Shown: in pieces, positions 41,718 through 50,680 of the stretch | How positions within the stretch are numbered: the first letter of the stretch is position 1 | How the letters are laid out: every line of letters begins with the position of its first letter | From: G963665925 sp963665925 | GTDB taxonomy: Bacteria > Bacillota > Clostridia > Peptostreptococcales > Acidaminobacteraceae | Length of the DNA: 64,000 bases | Direction: 5' to 3' | Assembly (NCBI GenBank): GCA_963665925.1 | Contig: OY762511.1 | Span: 434,001-498,000, forward strand | Translations under genes and position numbers: made by a program | The notes under the pieces: model-generated | Told to the model about the DNA's origin: nothing | What the model saw: the letters and a program-made list of their open reading frames with translations, nothing else | Database searches by the model: none

Positions 41718-42215
41718 TTATACCTTAGCGTCGAATGCGCCGCGTTTGTTCTTATCGTAGTTAATGCCTGCTTTTCCACTGTAATTCGTTTCACGATCAC
41801 CAATGCTTGTGATGAGGTTGACGTTAAACTCGATCATATCCAGAGACTGTTGAATGAGCGATCCATTTGCCTCATTGACATCTTTTACATCCTTCATCAG
41901 ATTTCCAAGTCTGCGCTTTGTACTTTCCAATTTTTCTCTGGATTCCAAATCCACTATTCTGATAATGTCATCGAGAACGTTTACGCTTGTGAGGCCTGTC
42001 TCCTTCATCAACTGTGTAATGATCTTATCTCTGATTTCTTCCAGTTTCATAAGACTTGCAATCAAAGCGTGTTCACGTTTTGTCATTTTCTCAAGCTTAT
42101 CAATATCACCATTAATTATAATCTGCTTCTTCTCTTCACCAAGTCGAAGGATTTCATCGTAAATCTCGCAATCTTTTTCAAGCGCCATAACCAGCTTGTC
42201 TACTAAGTCTCTCAT
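41718..42215 (-). CDS. flgN: Flagellar export chaperone FlgN
   Basis: 165 residues. Helical chaperone with VDKLVMALEKDCEIYDEILRLGEEKKQIIINGDIDKLEKMTKREHALIASLMKLEEIRDKI, the FlgN pattern. It delivers FlgK and FlgL to the export apparatus. Position between flgM and flgK is conserved. The 558-nt gap upstream is unusual for this operon. The 41593-41717 gap to flgK shows no feature. Confidence 0.93.
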   Translation of the reverse strand: MRDLVDKLVMALEKDCEIYDEILRLGEEKKQIIINGDIDKLEKMTKREHALIASLMKLEEIRDKIITQLMKETGLTSVNVLDDIIRIVDLESREKLESTKRRLGNLMKDVKDVNEANGSLIQQSLDMIEFNVNLITSIGDRETNYSGKAGINYDKNKRGAFDAKV

Positions 42216-42235
42216 AGAAAATTTGACTCCTTTCC

Positions 42236-42750
42236 AAGAAAAGCCCGCCCAATACGAGCTCAGACTGTCGAAAACTCCGAACTTCTGTGTTGCTTCATAA
42301 AAACCACACCTGTCACGTACACGAAGTACGCTCCCAGTGCGGTTTCCATTCGCGACTTGACTTTCGAATTTTCCAACAGTCTGAATTTCTGTTGACCTTG
42401 TCAGTGCTTATATTCATCGCAATAGGCACCGACTCTTAAATTACGAACTTCTCAAACTGAAGAAAAATCTAAAACCCTTTTCTTCGTACTCCCATACCGC
42501 TCTTCGACCGTAAAAAAGCACGGTTATAGTAACACGTTACGAATGCATCCTTGCACTGACTACGTGTTCTTCCGTACTTCCCTGTACTTCAAATCTTTCT
42601 TCAATTTGAAAAAGTGCTTAGGCATTTTAACGGTAATATTTCTCGAAAGATAAGGCGCCGTGAAAACATGAGCCAGGAGCGTACGCTTTTGTTACGTGAC
42701 TGAATCGTGTTTTTGCGAGCAAGGTAATATTTCGGTAAATAGTGCCGTTA
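42236..42750. repeat. Structured intergenic region between flgM and flgN
   Basis: There is no ORF of note on either strand. CAGACTGT (42261-42268) and ACAGTCTG (42376-42383) enclose an inner hairpin 42301-42345 closed by AAACC/GGTTT. GTCACGTA...GTACGCTCC at 42312-42334 recurs inverted at 42676-42700 (GGAGCGTAC...TACGTGAC). Other small palindromes (GTAAC-AC-GTTAC at 42529-42540) and a TTGCGAGCAA hairpin near 42715 follow. It may be a degenerate repeat cluster or a structured RNA within the operon transcript. Confidence 0.5.
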
Positions 42751-42775
42751 AAGCAGGGGTGGGTCGCCCCTGCTT
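42751..42775 (-). terminator. Hairpin at the end of flgM
   Basis: AAGCAGGGG (42751-42759) pairs with CCCCTGCTT (42767-42775) and overlaps the flgM stop. The following sequence TTTAACGG is only a weak U-run, so it may act as a partial terminator or an mRNA-stabilising stem. Confidence 0.5.
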
Positions 42776-43052
42776 ACTTGCTTAAACGGTTTAGTAACTT
42801 TTCTGCAACATCCTCAGAAGATGGCTTATACGTACCATTCTTGATTTGTGCACGAATGTCGTTGACCATATCTTCACGAATTTCAGGCGTTTCTTTCAGC
42901 GCTTTCATAGCCACCTGAATTTCCTTCGCCTGAGAAGATATTTCAATCTTATCTTCTTCGAACTTCACACCCTCAGACTTCTGTGTCTTAGGTGCGGATT
43001 TGCCATAGGCCTTCATGATTTTTTGGATGTTAGGATTACTTTGGATTTTCAT
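42774..43052 (-). CDS. flgM: Anti-sigma-28 factor FlgM
   Basis: 92 residues from ATG 43052 (MKIQSNPNIQKIMKAYGKSA); the longer reading begins upstream of the sigma-28 promoter start point. The C-terminal sigma-binding helices are DKIEISSQAKEIQVAMKALKETPEIREDMVNDIRAQIKNGTYKPSSEDVAEKLL. FlgM holds sigma-28 inactive until the hook is complete and FlgM is exported. Its own gene being under sigma-28 makes a feedback loop. Confidence 0.95.
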   Translation of the reverse strand: MKIQSNPNIQKIMKAYGKSAPKTQKSEGVKFEEDKIEISSQAKEIQVAMKALKETPEIREDMVNDIRAQIKNGTYKPSSEDVAEKLLNRLSK

Positions 43053-43090
43053 ATAACAATACCCCCAATCACACCGTCTTTCTATACTTA

Positions 43091-43117
43091 TTATCGGCAC
43101 AACTGGGGGTTTATTTA
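43091..43117 (-). promoter_or_regulatory. Sigma-28 promoter of flgM
   Basis: TAAA (43114-43117), exactly 15 bp, and GCCGATAA (43091-43098) on the minus strand: a perfect match to the sigma-28 (SigD/FliA) consensus. Confidence 0.9.
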
Positions 43118-43189
43118 GTCTTTTTTTAAATTTTTATTGAATGAATTCAGAGTGTCTTCAAACACAGCGTTTTCAATCATTATGAAAAG

Positions 43190-43606
43190 CTACTTCTTCT
43201 TAACATGCATACCACGACCAAGGTTCTCATCATGACTTGGAGCTGGCGCACCGGACTTGCTCACTCCAAATGCCTCATTAAAACCATTCTTGAGCTCTGC
43301 CTGACATGCATCGCAGAAACGCCCTGTCTGGATTGATTTTCCACATCGGTCACATGGATACCCGACACCTTCACCCTTAAGCTTCAGCCGTCCTTGTCGA
43401 AGCCATTTCAGAATTAAGTCTTCGTCAATATCAAGCTCTTCAGAAACTTCCATGATGTTTGTATCTGGATTATCGTAAATATATTCCCGAGCTGCCAAGA
43501 ACATGTCATCTTCATCGCCACGACAACGTGTACAATATTTTTGACCTATCTCTTCAGCTTGAAATACACGACCGCATTTTGCACAGTTTTTCAGTTTTGA
43601 AAACAT
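43190..43606 (-). CDS. yvyF: YvyF-type flagellar operon protein (TIGR03826)
   Basis: 138 residues from ATG 43606, with GGAGG before it. Two zinc-ribbon-like clusters are visible: NCAKCGRVF...KYCTRCRGDED near the start and YPCDRCGKSIQTGRFCDACQAEL in the second half, flanking a small helical domain (NIMEVSEELDIDEDLILKWLRQGRL) that resembles a winged or MerR-like helix pair. The same gene lies between comFC and flgM in Bacillus. It is thought to help expression of flagellar genes; its mechanism is unknown. Confidence 0.9.
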   Translation of the reverse strand: MFSKLKNCAKCGRVFQAEEIGQKYCTRCRGDEDDMFLAAREYIYDNPDTNIMEVSEELDIDEDLILKWLRQGRLKLKGEGVGYPCDRCGKSIQTGRFCDACQAELKNGFNEAFGVSKSGAPAPSHDENLGRGMHVKKK

Positions 43607-43713
43607 AACGCCACCTCCAATATCGACTCGAATCGTCTCCATATGGAATACACTCAGAAACAGATTCCAGAATCAACTATTTTAGTATATTATACCATGG
43701 ACCAGCCACAAAA

Positions 43714-44496
43714 TCAGTCCTTAATATTGACAGCCAGGACTGCACCATACACACGCGCTGCTCCCGCTTCATAAAGAGCCTGGGCACAAAGATTCATCGT
43801 AGCCCCTGTTGTGAATATGTCATCTATGAGAAGAACATGCTTACCCCTGACCTTAGGTGCTTCTACACCAAATGCGTCTTCAAGCACAGCGCGGCGCATT
43901 TCACGTCCTAAACGCTTTAGGCGCGGTGTCTTCTTGTTTCTGTGAATGGCATCTGCCAAACATTCCACCTGCAGCATTTCACCGAGTGCGCTGCCTATGA
44001 TTTCCATTTGATTAAAGCCTCTGGAGCGCAGCCTCGAGGCGTGAAGTGGAACCGGAACAATAACCTCTGGTGCGAACTCGCCTGCACTAACAATATTATC
44101 ATATAGCATTGCTGCGAAATACCGACCTAAGTAAGTATTCTTACTGTACTTATAGTCCATAATCAACTGTTTTCCCGTTCCATAATACTCAAAACAGGCC
44201 ACACAGCCTATTATATTGCTACCTGAAACAGCACAGCTGTAACAGTATTCCGTTTCATTGTCTGGTGGAATTGGGCCACCGCAGTATTTACATGTTGGTC
44301 CCTGTATCCAGTGCATGTCATCCATGCACCTGCTGCACAAATCGTATCTGTAACGGTCTTCCATATCTAAATCTATACCACAGTGGATACAGCTTATTCT
44401 TTCAGGATATAAAATTTTCAAGAATACATCTGCAAATCTTCTCAGCTTGCTTCTATTTGAAAATATACTGGTTTCCCCCTGTACGTTTTGCTGCAT
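43714..44496 (-). CDS. comFC: ComFC-type phosphoribosyltransferase-like competence protein
   Basis: About 260 residues if started at ATG 44496. The N-terminal zinc finger ISCIHCGIDLD...LCSRCMDDMHWIQGPTCKYCGGPI...YCYSCA is followed by a PRTase-like domain with PEVIVPVPLHASRLRSRGFNQMEIIG and the PRPP loop VLLIDDIFTTGATMNLCAQAL. ComFC is needed for DNA uptake in naturally competent bacteria and binds single-stranded DNA. The start is uncertain: ATG 44496 lies 44 nt inside the GGDEF gene and has a weak ribosome binding site, while AGGGGG stands 8 nt before an ATA codon about 30 nt downstream. Confidence 0.88.
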   Translation of the reverse strand: MQQNVQGETSIFSNRSKLRRFADVFLKILYPERISCIHCGIDLDMEDRYRYDLCSRCMDDMHWIQGPTCKYCGGPIPPDNETEYCYSCAVSGSNIIGCVACFEYYGTGKQLIMDYKYSKNTYLGRYFAAMLYDNIVSAGEFAPEVIVPVPLHASRLRSRGFNQMEIIGSALGEMLQVECLADAIHRNKKTPRLKRLGREMRRAVLEDAFGVEAPKVRGKHVLLIDDIFTTGATMNLCAQALYEAGAARVYGAVLAVNIKD

Positions 44497-45964
44497 ACAT
44501 TCTCTTATCCGCAATATCAAGAACCTGCCTTGGCTCTGTGGCACAGTGCGGATAGCATGCAATTCCAATACTCATTGTCACTTTGTCAGATAAGACATTC
44601 AGGTCTGAAATCCGTTCCGACATGCCCTCTACAGAACGACGAACACGCTCAGCAATGTGCTCTGCAGCCGAGTAGCAGCTATTGGGCAATATGACGGCAA
44701 ACTCTTCCCCGCCATAGCGTGCTGGTATATCTGATTTTCGCGTGTTCTCTCTCAGAATTTTTCCAACTTCCTCTATGACCCGATCACCCATCAGGTGACC
44801 ATAGACATCATTGATTGCCTTAAACCGGTCTATGTCAAAAAGAAGAACATGAACCCCTTGCTCAGTAAGCTTGGCTTTTTTTATTTCCGTATCTAGAGAT
44901 TCAAAAAAATAACTTCTATTAAAGAGACCCGTCAAGTCGTCAACCTGAGAACGCCTGAGTATGCTTCTGTGAAAAATAGTGTTCGAAAGGACCATGGCTA
45001 CTGTAGAAGCCACACCTTCAACAACTTGAAGGATACCCGATCCGATCTCCATGGACTCATTTTTAGTGAACAGGATTGTTCCATAGCGAATTTCATCATG
45101 TTCAAGAGGCAATATACCAATTGCTTTATCCCTGTGACAGTAATCTATTTTCTCAAGGAGACCTGTGTCCTTATCCAAATCATGACAGACAATGGGTACA
45201 CCTGTCTTGAATACCTCTTCTGCCAGTTTTAGTTCAGGACGCTGGATATAGACCGAATCATTGGGAAACTTCCCTCTCAACTCGAGTCCGTCCTTCTCCT
45301 GAGAATAGAGCAGAACCGCACACAAGTCCACATCGATGCCAAAAGCGACTATTCGGGTAATGTGACTGATTACAGTGTCAATATCCGGAAAAGAATCAAT
45401 GACCTTCTGAATGGCATACAGGGTTTCAAGCTCATCCACTTTCTTTCGCAGGCCCTTTTCACTTTGAACAAGCGATGTCAGATGCGCTGCATAGATGAAT
45501 GCCCCTACCATTACAAAGGCATACATAAACAGATGTGAATGGTCCATTCCAAACAACTGTATTGAAAATAGCGAAACCATCAAAGCCACTGCAAACATAA
45601 TATGTCCGGTATATGACGCACGCCGTCCCACTGCATAAATAAGCAACAGACTGTGCAGGATATGAAAACTGAAATTATTGATGCCATCTCTCGGACCAAT
45701 AATAATCCAGCTGTTCATAAATATAAGCAGCAGTATGGCCGATAGCAGCACTTCCTTCTTTTCAGATTGTTTCTGATTGCAATAGAAATAGGTGATCACT
45801 AGCGGTAGAAATGCAAGAATACTATAATAGAAGCCCATGCGTGTTCCTATGAGTTCTGATATCTGAATTCTATTCAACCATATGACGCAAGCCATACAGG
45901 CCATCAGCACAGATCTGATCATGAGCATCCTATATTTGTCCTGGATATTGTCCATAAAATTCAT
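44453..45964 (-). CDS. Membrane GAF-GGDEF diguanylate cyclase
   Basis: 503 residues. Residues 10-170 have about six membrane helices (VLMACMACVIWL, YYSILAFLPLVITYFYC and others). A GAF domain follows at about 180-330 (ETLYAIQKVIDSFPDIDTVISHITRIVAFGIDVDLCAVLLYS). The GGDEF domain has DIDRFKAINDVYGHLMGD, the intact GGEEF active site and a preceding RKSD I-site. It should make c-di-GMP in answer to a membrane or small-molecule signal. It overlaps comFC by 44 nt. Confidence 0.92.
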   Translation of the reverse strand: MNFMDNIQDKYRMLMIRSVLMACMACVIWLNRIQISELIGTRMGFYYSILAFLPLVITYFYCNQKQSEKKEVLLSAILLLIFMNSWIIIGPRDGINNFSFHILHSLLLIYAVGRRASYTGHIMFAVALMVSLFSIQLFGMDHSHLFMYAFVMVGAFIYAAHLTSLVQSEKGLRKKVDELETLYAIQKVIDSFPDIDTVISHITRIVAFGIDVDLCAVLLYSQEKDGLELRGKFPNDSVYIQRPELKLAEEVFKTGVPIVCHDLDKDTGLLEKIDYCHRDKAIGILPLEHDEIRYGTILFTKNESMEIGSGILQVVEGVASTVAMVLSNTIFHRSILRRSQVDDLTGLFNRSYFFESLDTEIKKAKLTEQGVHVLLFDIDRFKAINDVYGHLMGDRVIEEVGKILRENTRKSDIPARYGGEEFAVILPNSCYSAAEHIAERVRRSVEGMSERISDLNVLSDKVTMSIGIACYPHCATEPRQVLDIADKRMYAAKRTGGNQYIFK

Positions 45965-46006
45965 AGTTCCTTCTCCCTATTCAAAGGACTTTGGTACTAT
46001 TTCATT

Positions 46007-48226
46007 TTACATGATATACCCCGACTTCACAATACCCTCTAATCTGTACTTGAGTCCTGATTGGCGTTCATGCTGATTCTCGTTATTGACCATAACATTG
46101 AGATACCGCCTATCCCCAACGAGAACAACCAGTTGCTTTGCCCGTGTGACTGCAGTATAGAGAATATTTCTATTCATGAGCATTGGAGGACCGCTCCAAA
46201 CCGGCATGACTAGGACTGGGAACTCACTGCCCTGACTTTTATGAACCGTTACTGCATATGCATGTATCAGTTCTTCAAGCTGACTGAAATCATAGTGAAC
46301 GATACGCCCATCGTCAAAATGTACGACAACCTTCTGGTCTGCAAGGTTCATGCCTTCGATAAATCCAATATCTCCGTTGAAAACACCCTCGCCACGTTCA
46401 TCTTCTTCAGTACGCCACTTGAGCTGATAATTGTTTCTGATCTGCATGACTTTATCGCCTGATCTGAAAATGCGTTCTCCCATTTTCTTTTCCGCCCTAC
46501 CCGTTTTTGGTGGATTCAATACTTCCTGAAGGAGCTTATTGAGCTGCATGGTCCCTGACGGGCCTTTTTTCGTCGGCGTCAGCACCTGAATGTCATGCAC
46601 CGGATCAATGCCGTAGTACTCAGGCAGCCTCTTTCTGACCAGCTGACTGATTGTGCTTGATATGGACTCCTGACGTTTTGCATCTATAAAGAAGAAATCC
46701 CTATTCTTTGTATTAAGCACCGGCATGTCTCCATGATTGATCTTATGGGCATTAACAACAATCATACTTTCTTCTGACTGTCTGAAAATTTCGGTCAGAC
46801 GCACCACCGGTACAGCATTTGAATCGATAATATCCTTCAGTACACATCCCGGCCCAACTGATGGCAGCTGATCCACATCACCCACGAAGATAACGCGTGT
46901 CCCTTCGGAAATTGCGCTGAGCAGGTGATTCATCAGAAGAACATCCACCATAGACGTTTCGTCTATGATCACAGCATCACAGGTCAATGGGTCTTCCTCG
47001 TTTTTCATGAAACCCGCAGACTCATTGCCTTCGCTATAGGCATATTCCAGCAAGCGGTGAATGGTCTTTGCTTCACGGTCGGTTGCTTCACTCATGCGCT
47101 TTGCCGCTCTCCCGGTCGGAGCTGCAAGCAGGACCTTCAGATGCCTGTTTTCAAAGATATCCAGTATGCCGTTGATGATGGTCGTTTTACCTGTACCCGG
47201 TCCACCGGTTATGACCATGAGTCCGTTTGTGACAGAAGCTTTGACCGCTTCTCGTTGATTGTCTGCAAGTGTTATGTCCGTACGTTTTTCAAAATCAGTA
47301 ATATCCCGATCGATATCAAGGCCTGGTATTTCTACAGCGCCCGACGCCAACTGAATAAGCTTCTGACACACCTTAAGCTCCGCATAGTATAAAGGCGCCG
47401 GATAGATCATATCAGCATCTCCAAATCGCTCCAAATGAAGTGTGCCTCGAATGACCATATCTGTTATCAGGCCATCCACCTGGTCTTTAGGAACGGAGAG
47501 TACATCCGCCGTCTTAAAGACGAGCTCCTGCCTTGCCACGTAAGTATGTCCCTGCATAACATGCTGACTGAGTATGTACTTTATGCCCGTTGCAATTCTA
47601 TAGGGAGATACGGGTTCAACCCCCATCTTTTTCGCCACCTGATCTGCCATCCTGAAGCCAATTCCCGGTATGTCATCTGCCAGCTGGTAGGGGTTTTCAG
47701 ATACTATATCAATGGTCTCATGACCGTAAAGCTTAAAAATGCGCATGGCATAATTCACCGAAATACCATACTTCTGTAGAAACAGCATTATGTCCTTGAG
47801 AGCCCGCTGCTCAAAAAAGGCACTGGCGATTTCATCCGCTTTTTTCTGGCCTATTCCTGATACTTCTGTCAGTCTCGACGGGTCATATTGAATGATATCC
47901 AGACTGTTTTTCCCGAAATGATCGATAATCCTTGATGCTGTCGCGGGACCGATTCCCTTAATGATCCCAGAGGCCAGATACCGTTCTATGGCCTCAATGT
48001 CGGTGGGCATGAGAATCTCACTGCTCGTGACCTCAAGCTGCTCACCATATGTCGGATGCATGACAAATCTGCCTCTGAAAAGCATATCTTCACCTTCGTG
48101 AATAATCGGTATATAGCCTTTGACATAAATGAATTCATCTCCTGATTCAATGACTGCTATGACAAAGCCGTTTTCGTCATTCTTATATACAATTTCTTCA
48201 ACAGAACCGCGTATTTCTACCGACAT
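46007..48226 (-). CDS. recD2: RecD2-type ATP-dependent helicase
   Basis: 739 residues, usual length for RecD2. N-terminal OB-like region (VEIRGSVEEIVYKNDENGFVIAVIESGDE), helix-hairpin-helix modules (GIGPATASRIIDHFG, VSGIGQKKADEIASAF, IPGIGFRMADQVAKKMG) and superfamily-1 helicase motifs: Walker A ITGGPGTGKTTIINGIL near 340, DETSMVD, VGDVDQLPSVGPG and the C-terminal YAVTVHKSQGSEFPVLV. RecD2 is a 5'-3' helicase of DNA repair independent of RecBCD. It is the first gene of the run that leads into the GGDEF gene and comFC. Confidence 0.95.
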   Translation of the reverse strand: MSVEIRGSVEEIVYKNDENGFVIAVIESGDEFIYVKGYIPIIHEGEDMLFRGRFVMHPTYGEQLEVTSSEILMPTDIEAIERYLASGIIKGIGPATASRIIDHFGKNSLDIIQYDPSRLTEVSGIGQKKADEIASAFFEQRALKDIMLFLQKYGISVNYAMRIFKLYGHETIDIVSENPYQLADDIPGIGFRMADQVAKKMGVEPVSPYRIATGIKYILSQHVMQGHTYVARQELVFKTADVLSVPKDQVDGLITDMVIRGTLHLERFGDADMIYPAPLYYAELKVCQKLIQLASGAVEIPGLDIDRDITDFEKRTDITLADNQREAVKASVTNGLMVITGGPGTGKTTIINGILDIFENRHLKVLLAAPTGRAAKRMSEATDREAKTIHRLLEYAYSEGNESAGFMKNEEDPLTCDAVIIDETSMVDVLLMNHLLSAISEGTRVIFVGDVDQLPSVGPGCVLKDIIDSNAVPVVRLTEIFRQSEESMIVVNAHKINHGDMPVLNTKNRDFFFIDAKRQESISSTISQLVRKRLPEYYGIDPVHDIQVLTPTKKGPSGTMQLNKLLQEVLNPPKTGRAEKKMGERIFRSGDKVMQIRNNYQLKWRTEEDERGEGVFNGDIGFIEGMNLADQKVVVHFDDGRIVHYDFSQLEELIHAYAVTVHKSQGSEFPVLVMPVWSGPPMLMNRNILYTAVTRAKQLVVLVGDRRYLNVMVNNENQHERQSGLKYRLEGIVKSGYIM

Positions 48227-48453
48227 ATTACACCATCCATCTAAATCGTTTTCTTAACATTCCTTACCGCACCCCAGTCTATCCCTATAATTCCCACAGA
48301 TAAATCTGAGTTTATCGTCTGAGTTTAGCTTGATTTTCATTATAACATACGTTCGGGTTTAGGTTACAATATCATTACCCATTTTTTGTAAAACGAACAC
48401 TTGCACTCAAGGAATGACGCTTCATTTTAGAGGAATTCTCTCAACAACAAAAT

Positions 48454-48490
48454 AAACGCCCAATCATGCTAAGCACAATTGAGCGTTCTA
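48454..48490 (-). terminator. Terminator after metK
   Basis: AACGCcCAAT (from 48455) pairs with ATTGaGCGTT (to 48487); on the minus strand TTTATTTTG follows. The remaining 48227-48453 gap between recD2 and this site shows no gene. Confidence 0.75.
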
Positions 48491-48524
48491 TGATCATTTA
48501 TATTGTTCTATACTTATTCGAAAC

Positions 48525-49715
48525 TTACGCTTCAAAAGCTTCTTTTTTAAGAATTTCAGCTTTATCCGTCTTTTCCCAAGGCAGATCGATGTCTGTTCTG
48601 CCAAAGTGACCGTATGCAGCAGTCTGACGGTAAATTGGACTTCTAAGACCAAGATCACGGATGATTGCCGCAGGACGCAGGTCAAAGTGCTTCATAACAA
48701 GCTCTTCAATCTTCTCCTCTTCAATCTTAGCAGTTCCAAATGTTTCAACCAGTACAGATACAGGATGTGCAACACCGATTGCGTAAGCAAGTTCGATTTC
48801 ACATTTGTCAGCTAGGCCAGCTGCAACAATGTTTTTTGCAACGTAACGTGCAGCGTAAGCAGCAGAACGGTCAACCTTTGTAGGGTCTTTACCAGAGAAT
48901 GCACCGCCACCGTGACGAGAGTATCCACCGTAAGTATCAACGATGATTTTACGACCTGTCAGACCAGCATCCCCTTGAGGACCACCGATTACGAAACGGC
49001 CTGTTGGGTTGATCAGGTATTTTGTAGAATCGTTAAGCAGCTCTGCTGGAACAATCGGCTTAACAACATGCTCAATCAGATCAGCTTCAATTTGCTCACG
49101 TGTCACTTCCGGACCGTGTTGTGTTGAAATTACGATAGTATCAACATGAACAGGCTTGTCGTCCTGGTACTCTACAGTGACCTGTGTTTTACCGTCAGGG
49201 CGCAGGTAATCCAGAATGCCTTCCTTACGTACATCAGACAGTCTCTTTGCCAGCTTGTGTGACAGTGAGATTGGAAGCGGCATCAGCTCAGGTGTTTCAT
49301 TGCAGGCAAAACCAAACATCAGACCTTGGTCACCAGCACCGATTGCTTCGATTTGATCATCCATTGAGCCTTCTTTGCTCTCAAGCGCTTCATCAACACC
49401 CATAGCGATGTCTGATGACTGCTCATCAATTGCAGTTAGAACGGCACATGTTTGACCATCAAAGCCGAACTTTGCTCTTGTATAACCAATTTCGCATACA
49501 GTTTTTCTAACGACTTTTGGGATATCAACATAACAGTTCGTTGAAATCTCGCCGCATACAAGGACCATACCTGTTTTCACAGTCGTTTCACAAGCTACAC
49601 GCGCATTTGGATCTTTTTCAAAAATTGCATCCAGGATAGCGTCAGAAATCTGGTCGCACATTTTATCTGGATGTCCCTCAGTTACAGATTCAGAAGTAAA
49701 TAGTCTTCTTTTCAT
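48525..49715 (-). CDS. metK: S-adenosylmethionine synthetase
   Basis: About 396 residues from ATG 49715 (MKRRLFTSESVTEGHPDKMCDQISDAIL), with GAGGAGG before it; the longer open frame runs back into the riboswitch and is not coding. Motifs: VTEGHPDK (ATP/methionine), GAGDQGLMFGFA (about 115-126), and GGGAFSGKDPTKVDRSAAYAARY (P-loop). It makes SAM from methionine and ATP. Expression is controlled by the SAM-I riboswitch in its leader. Confidence 0.98.
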   Translation of the reverse strand: MKRRLFTSESVTEGHPDKMCDQISDAILDAIFEKDPNARVACETTVKTGMVLVCGEISTNCYVDIPKVVRKTVCEIGYTRAKFGFDGQTCAVLTAIDEQSSDIAMGVDEALESKEGSMDDQIEAIGAGDQGLMFGFACNETPELMPLPISLSHKLAKRLSDVRKEGILDYLRPDGKTQVTVEYQDDKPVHVDTIVISTQHGPEVTREQIEADLIEHVVKPIVPAELLNDSTKYLINPTGRFVIGGPQGDAGLTGRKIIVDTYGGYSRHGGGAFSGKDPTKVDRSAAYAARYVAKNIVAAGLADKCEIELAYAIGVAHPVSVLVETFGTAKIEEEKIEELVMKHFDLRPAAIIRDLGLRSPIYRQTAAYGHFGRTDIDLPWEKTDKAEILKKEAFEA

Positions 49716-49838
49716 TAAAATTTGCCTCCTCAATTTAAATGGTTTCAATCCTAACAATTCAATCTGGAAAATACCGGTCTTCTTATTCGTGATTTTCAAA
49801 AGAACGGGTTTGAGCGTTCTTTTTTTATCTCCACATAT

Positions 49839-49867
49839 AAAAAACCCCGTCTTAAAAGACAAGGTTT
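49839..49867 (-). terminator. Riboswitch-controlled terminator of metK
   Basis: On the minus strand AAACCTTGTCTT pairs with AAGACGGGGTTT (with two G-U pairs) and is followed by TTTTT. It lies directly 3' of the SAM-I aptamer and is the expected off-state terminator. A second symmetric hairpin (AAAGAACG/CGTTCTTT, 49798-49822) follows before metK. Confidence 0.85.
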
Positions 49868-49869
49868 GA

Positions 49870-49985
49870 TTCGCTGTATGATCAGCACCTCATCTTCCAG
49901 ATTCCTCTGTGGGATTTAGCACCGTGTTACCACCGGTTGCCGGACGTCATCGGGCCCATTCCCTCAGTCGCTCATAATAAGGTGA
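49870..49985 (-). ncRNA. SAM-I riboswitch (S-box leader)
   Basis: On the minus strand the aptamer reads GCGACTGAGGGAATGGGCCC, GATGACGTCCGGCAACC, then GGTGGTAACACGGTGCTAAATCCC and a closing GGAAGATGAG segment, matching the S-box conserved blocks (GAGGGA, GGCCC-like, GATGA, CGGCAACC, GGTGC, AATTCC-like). P1 pairs TATGA (49972-49976) with TCATA (49877-49881). It lies between a strong promoter and metK. Confidence 0.95.
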
Positions 49986-50013
49986 AATACCTATTAACTT
50001 TTTTACCTTAGCG

Positions 50014-50042
50014 ATTGTATCATAGGGGGTTTGTTTAGTCAA
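50014..50042 (-). promoter_or_regulatory. Promoter of the metK riboswitch transcript
   Basis: TTGACT (50037-50042), a 17-bp spacer and TACAAT (50014-50019) on the minus strand, about 35 nt before the aptamer. The stretch 50043-50220 shows nothing further. Confidence 0.85.
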
Positions 50043-50220
50043 ACATTTTTTCAAATTTAAAATATTGAACTTCTATTCACAATTATATGCATCTGTCTAA
50101 AGCATTTCACCGCAAGCTTTTCAGCCAGATAACTCCGGTTTATATATACACATTTCAGTGCGTATCAAACATAATTTTTTATGACTGGGCGTAAAAAATT
50201 GGTTTTATACAGTAGTGATA

Positions 50221-50676
50221 GAGCAATCTGCGATTGCTCATGTCGCTTGGTACACACTATCAGTCTGATTTTTAGTATTTCAGCAATGCAGAGCAATCTG
50301 CGATTGCTCATGTCGCTTGGCGCGCACTGTCAGTCTGATTTTTAGTATTTCAGCAATGCAGAGCAATCTGCGATTGCTCATGTCGCTTGGCGCGCACTGT
50401 CAGTCTGATTTTTAGTATTTCAGCAATGCAGAGCAATCTGCGATTGCTCATGTCGCTTGGCGCGCACTGTCAGTCTGATTTTTAGTATTTCAGCAATGCA
50501 GAGCAATCTGCGATTGCTCATGTCGCTTGGCGCGCACTGTCAGTCTGATTTTTAGTATTTCAGCAATGCAGAGCAATCTGCGATTGCTCATGTCGCTTGG
50601 CGCGCACTGCCAGTCTGATTTTTAGTATTTCAGCAATGCAGAGCAATCTGCGATTGCTCATGTCGCTTGGCGCGCC
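50221..50676 (+). repeat. 70-bp tandem array (seven units) with hairpin core
   Basis: Units start at 50221, 50291, 50361, 50431, 50501, 50571 and 50641, exactly 70 bp apart. Each has GAGCAATC-TGC-GATTGCTC (8-bp hairpin), then AT, GTCGCTTGG and CGCGC, then a spacer ending in CAGCAATGCA. The first unit is the most diverged (TACACACTAT in place of CGCGCACTGT) and the last is cut short after CGCGC. The hairpin core and GTCGCTTG block are shared with the array at 15890-16075. Confidence 0.95.
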
Positions 50677-50680
50677 ATAT

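Noticed and set aside
48525..49862. Longer 445-residue reading of metK
   Set aside because: The extra N-terminus is coded by the riboswitch terminator and leader; ATG 49715 has the ribosome site and conserved start.
50221..50676. CRISPR array
   Set aside because: All spacers are the same sequence, so they are tandem repeats and not acquired spacers.
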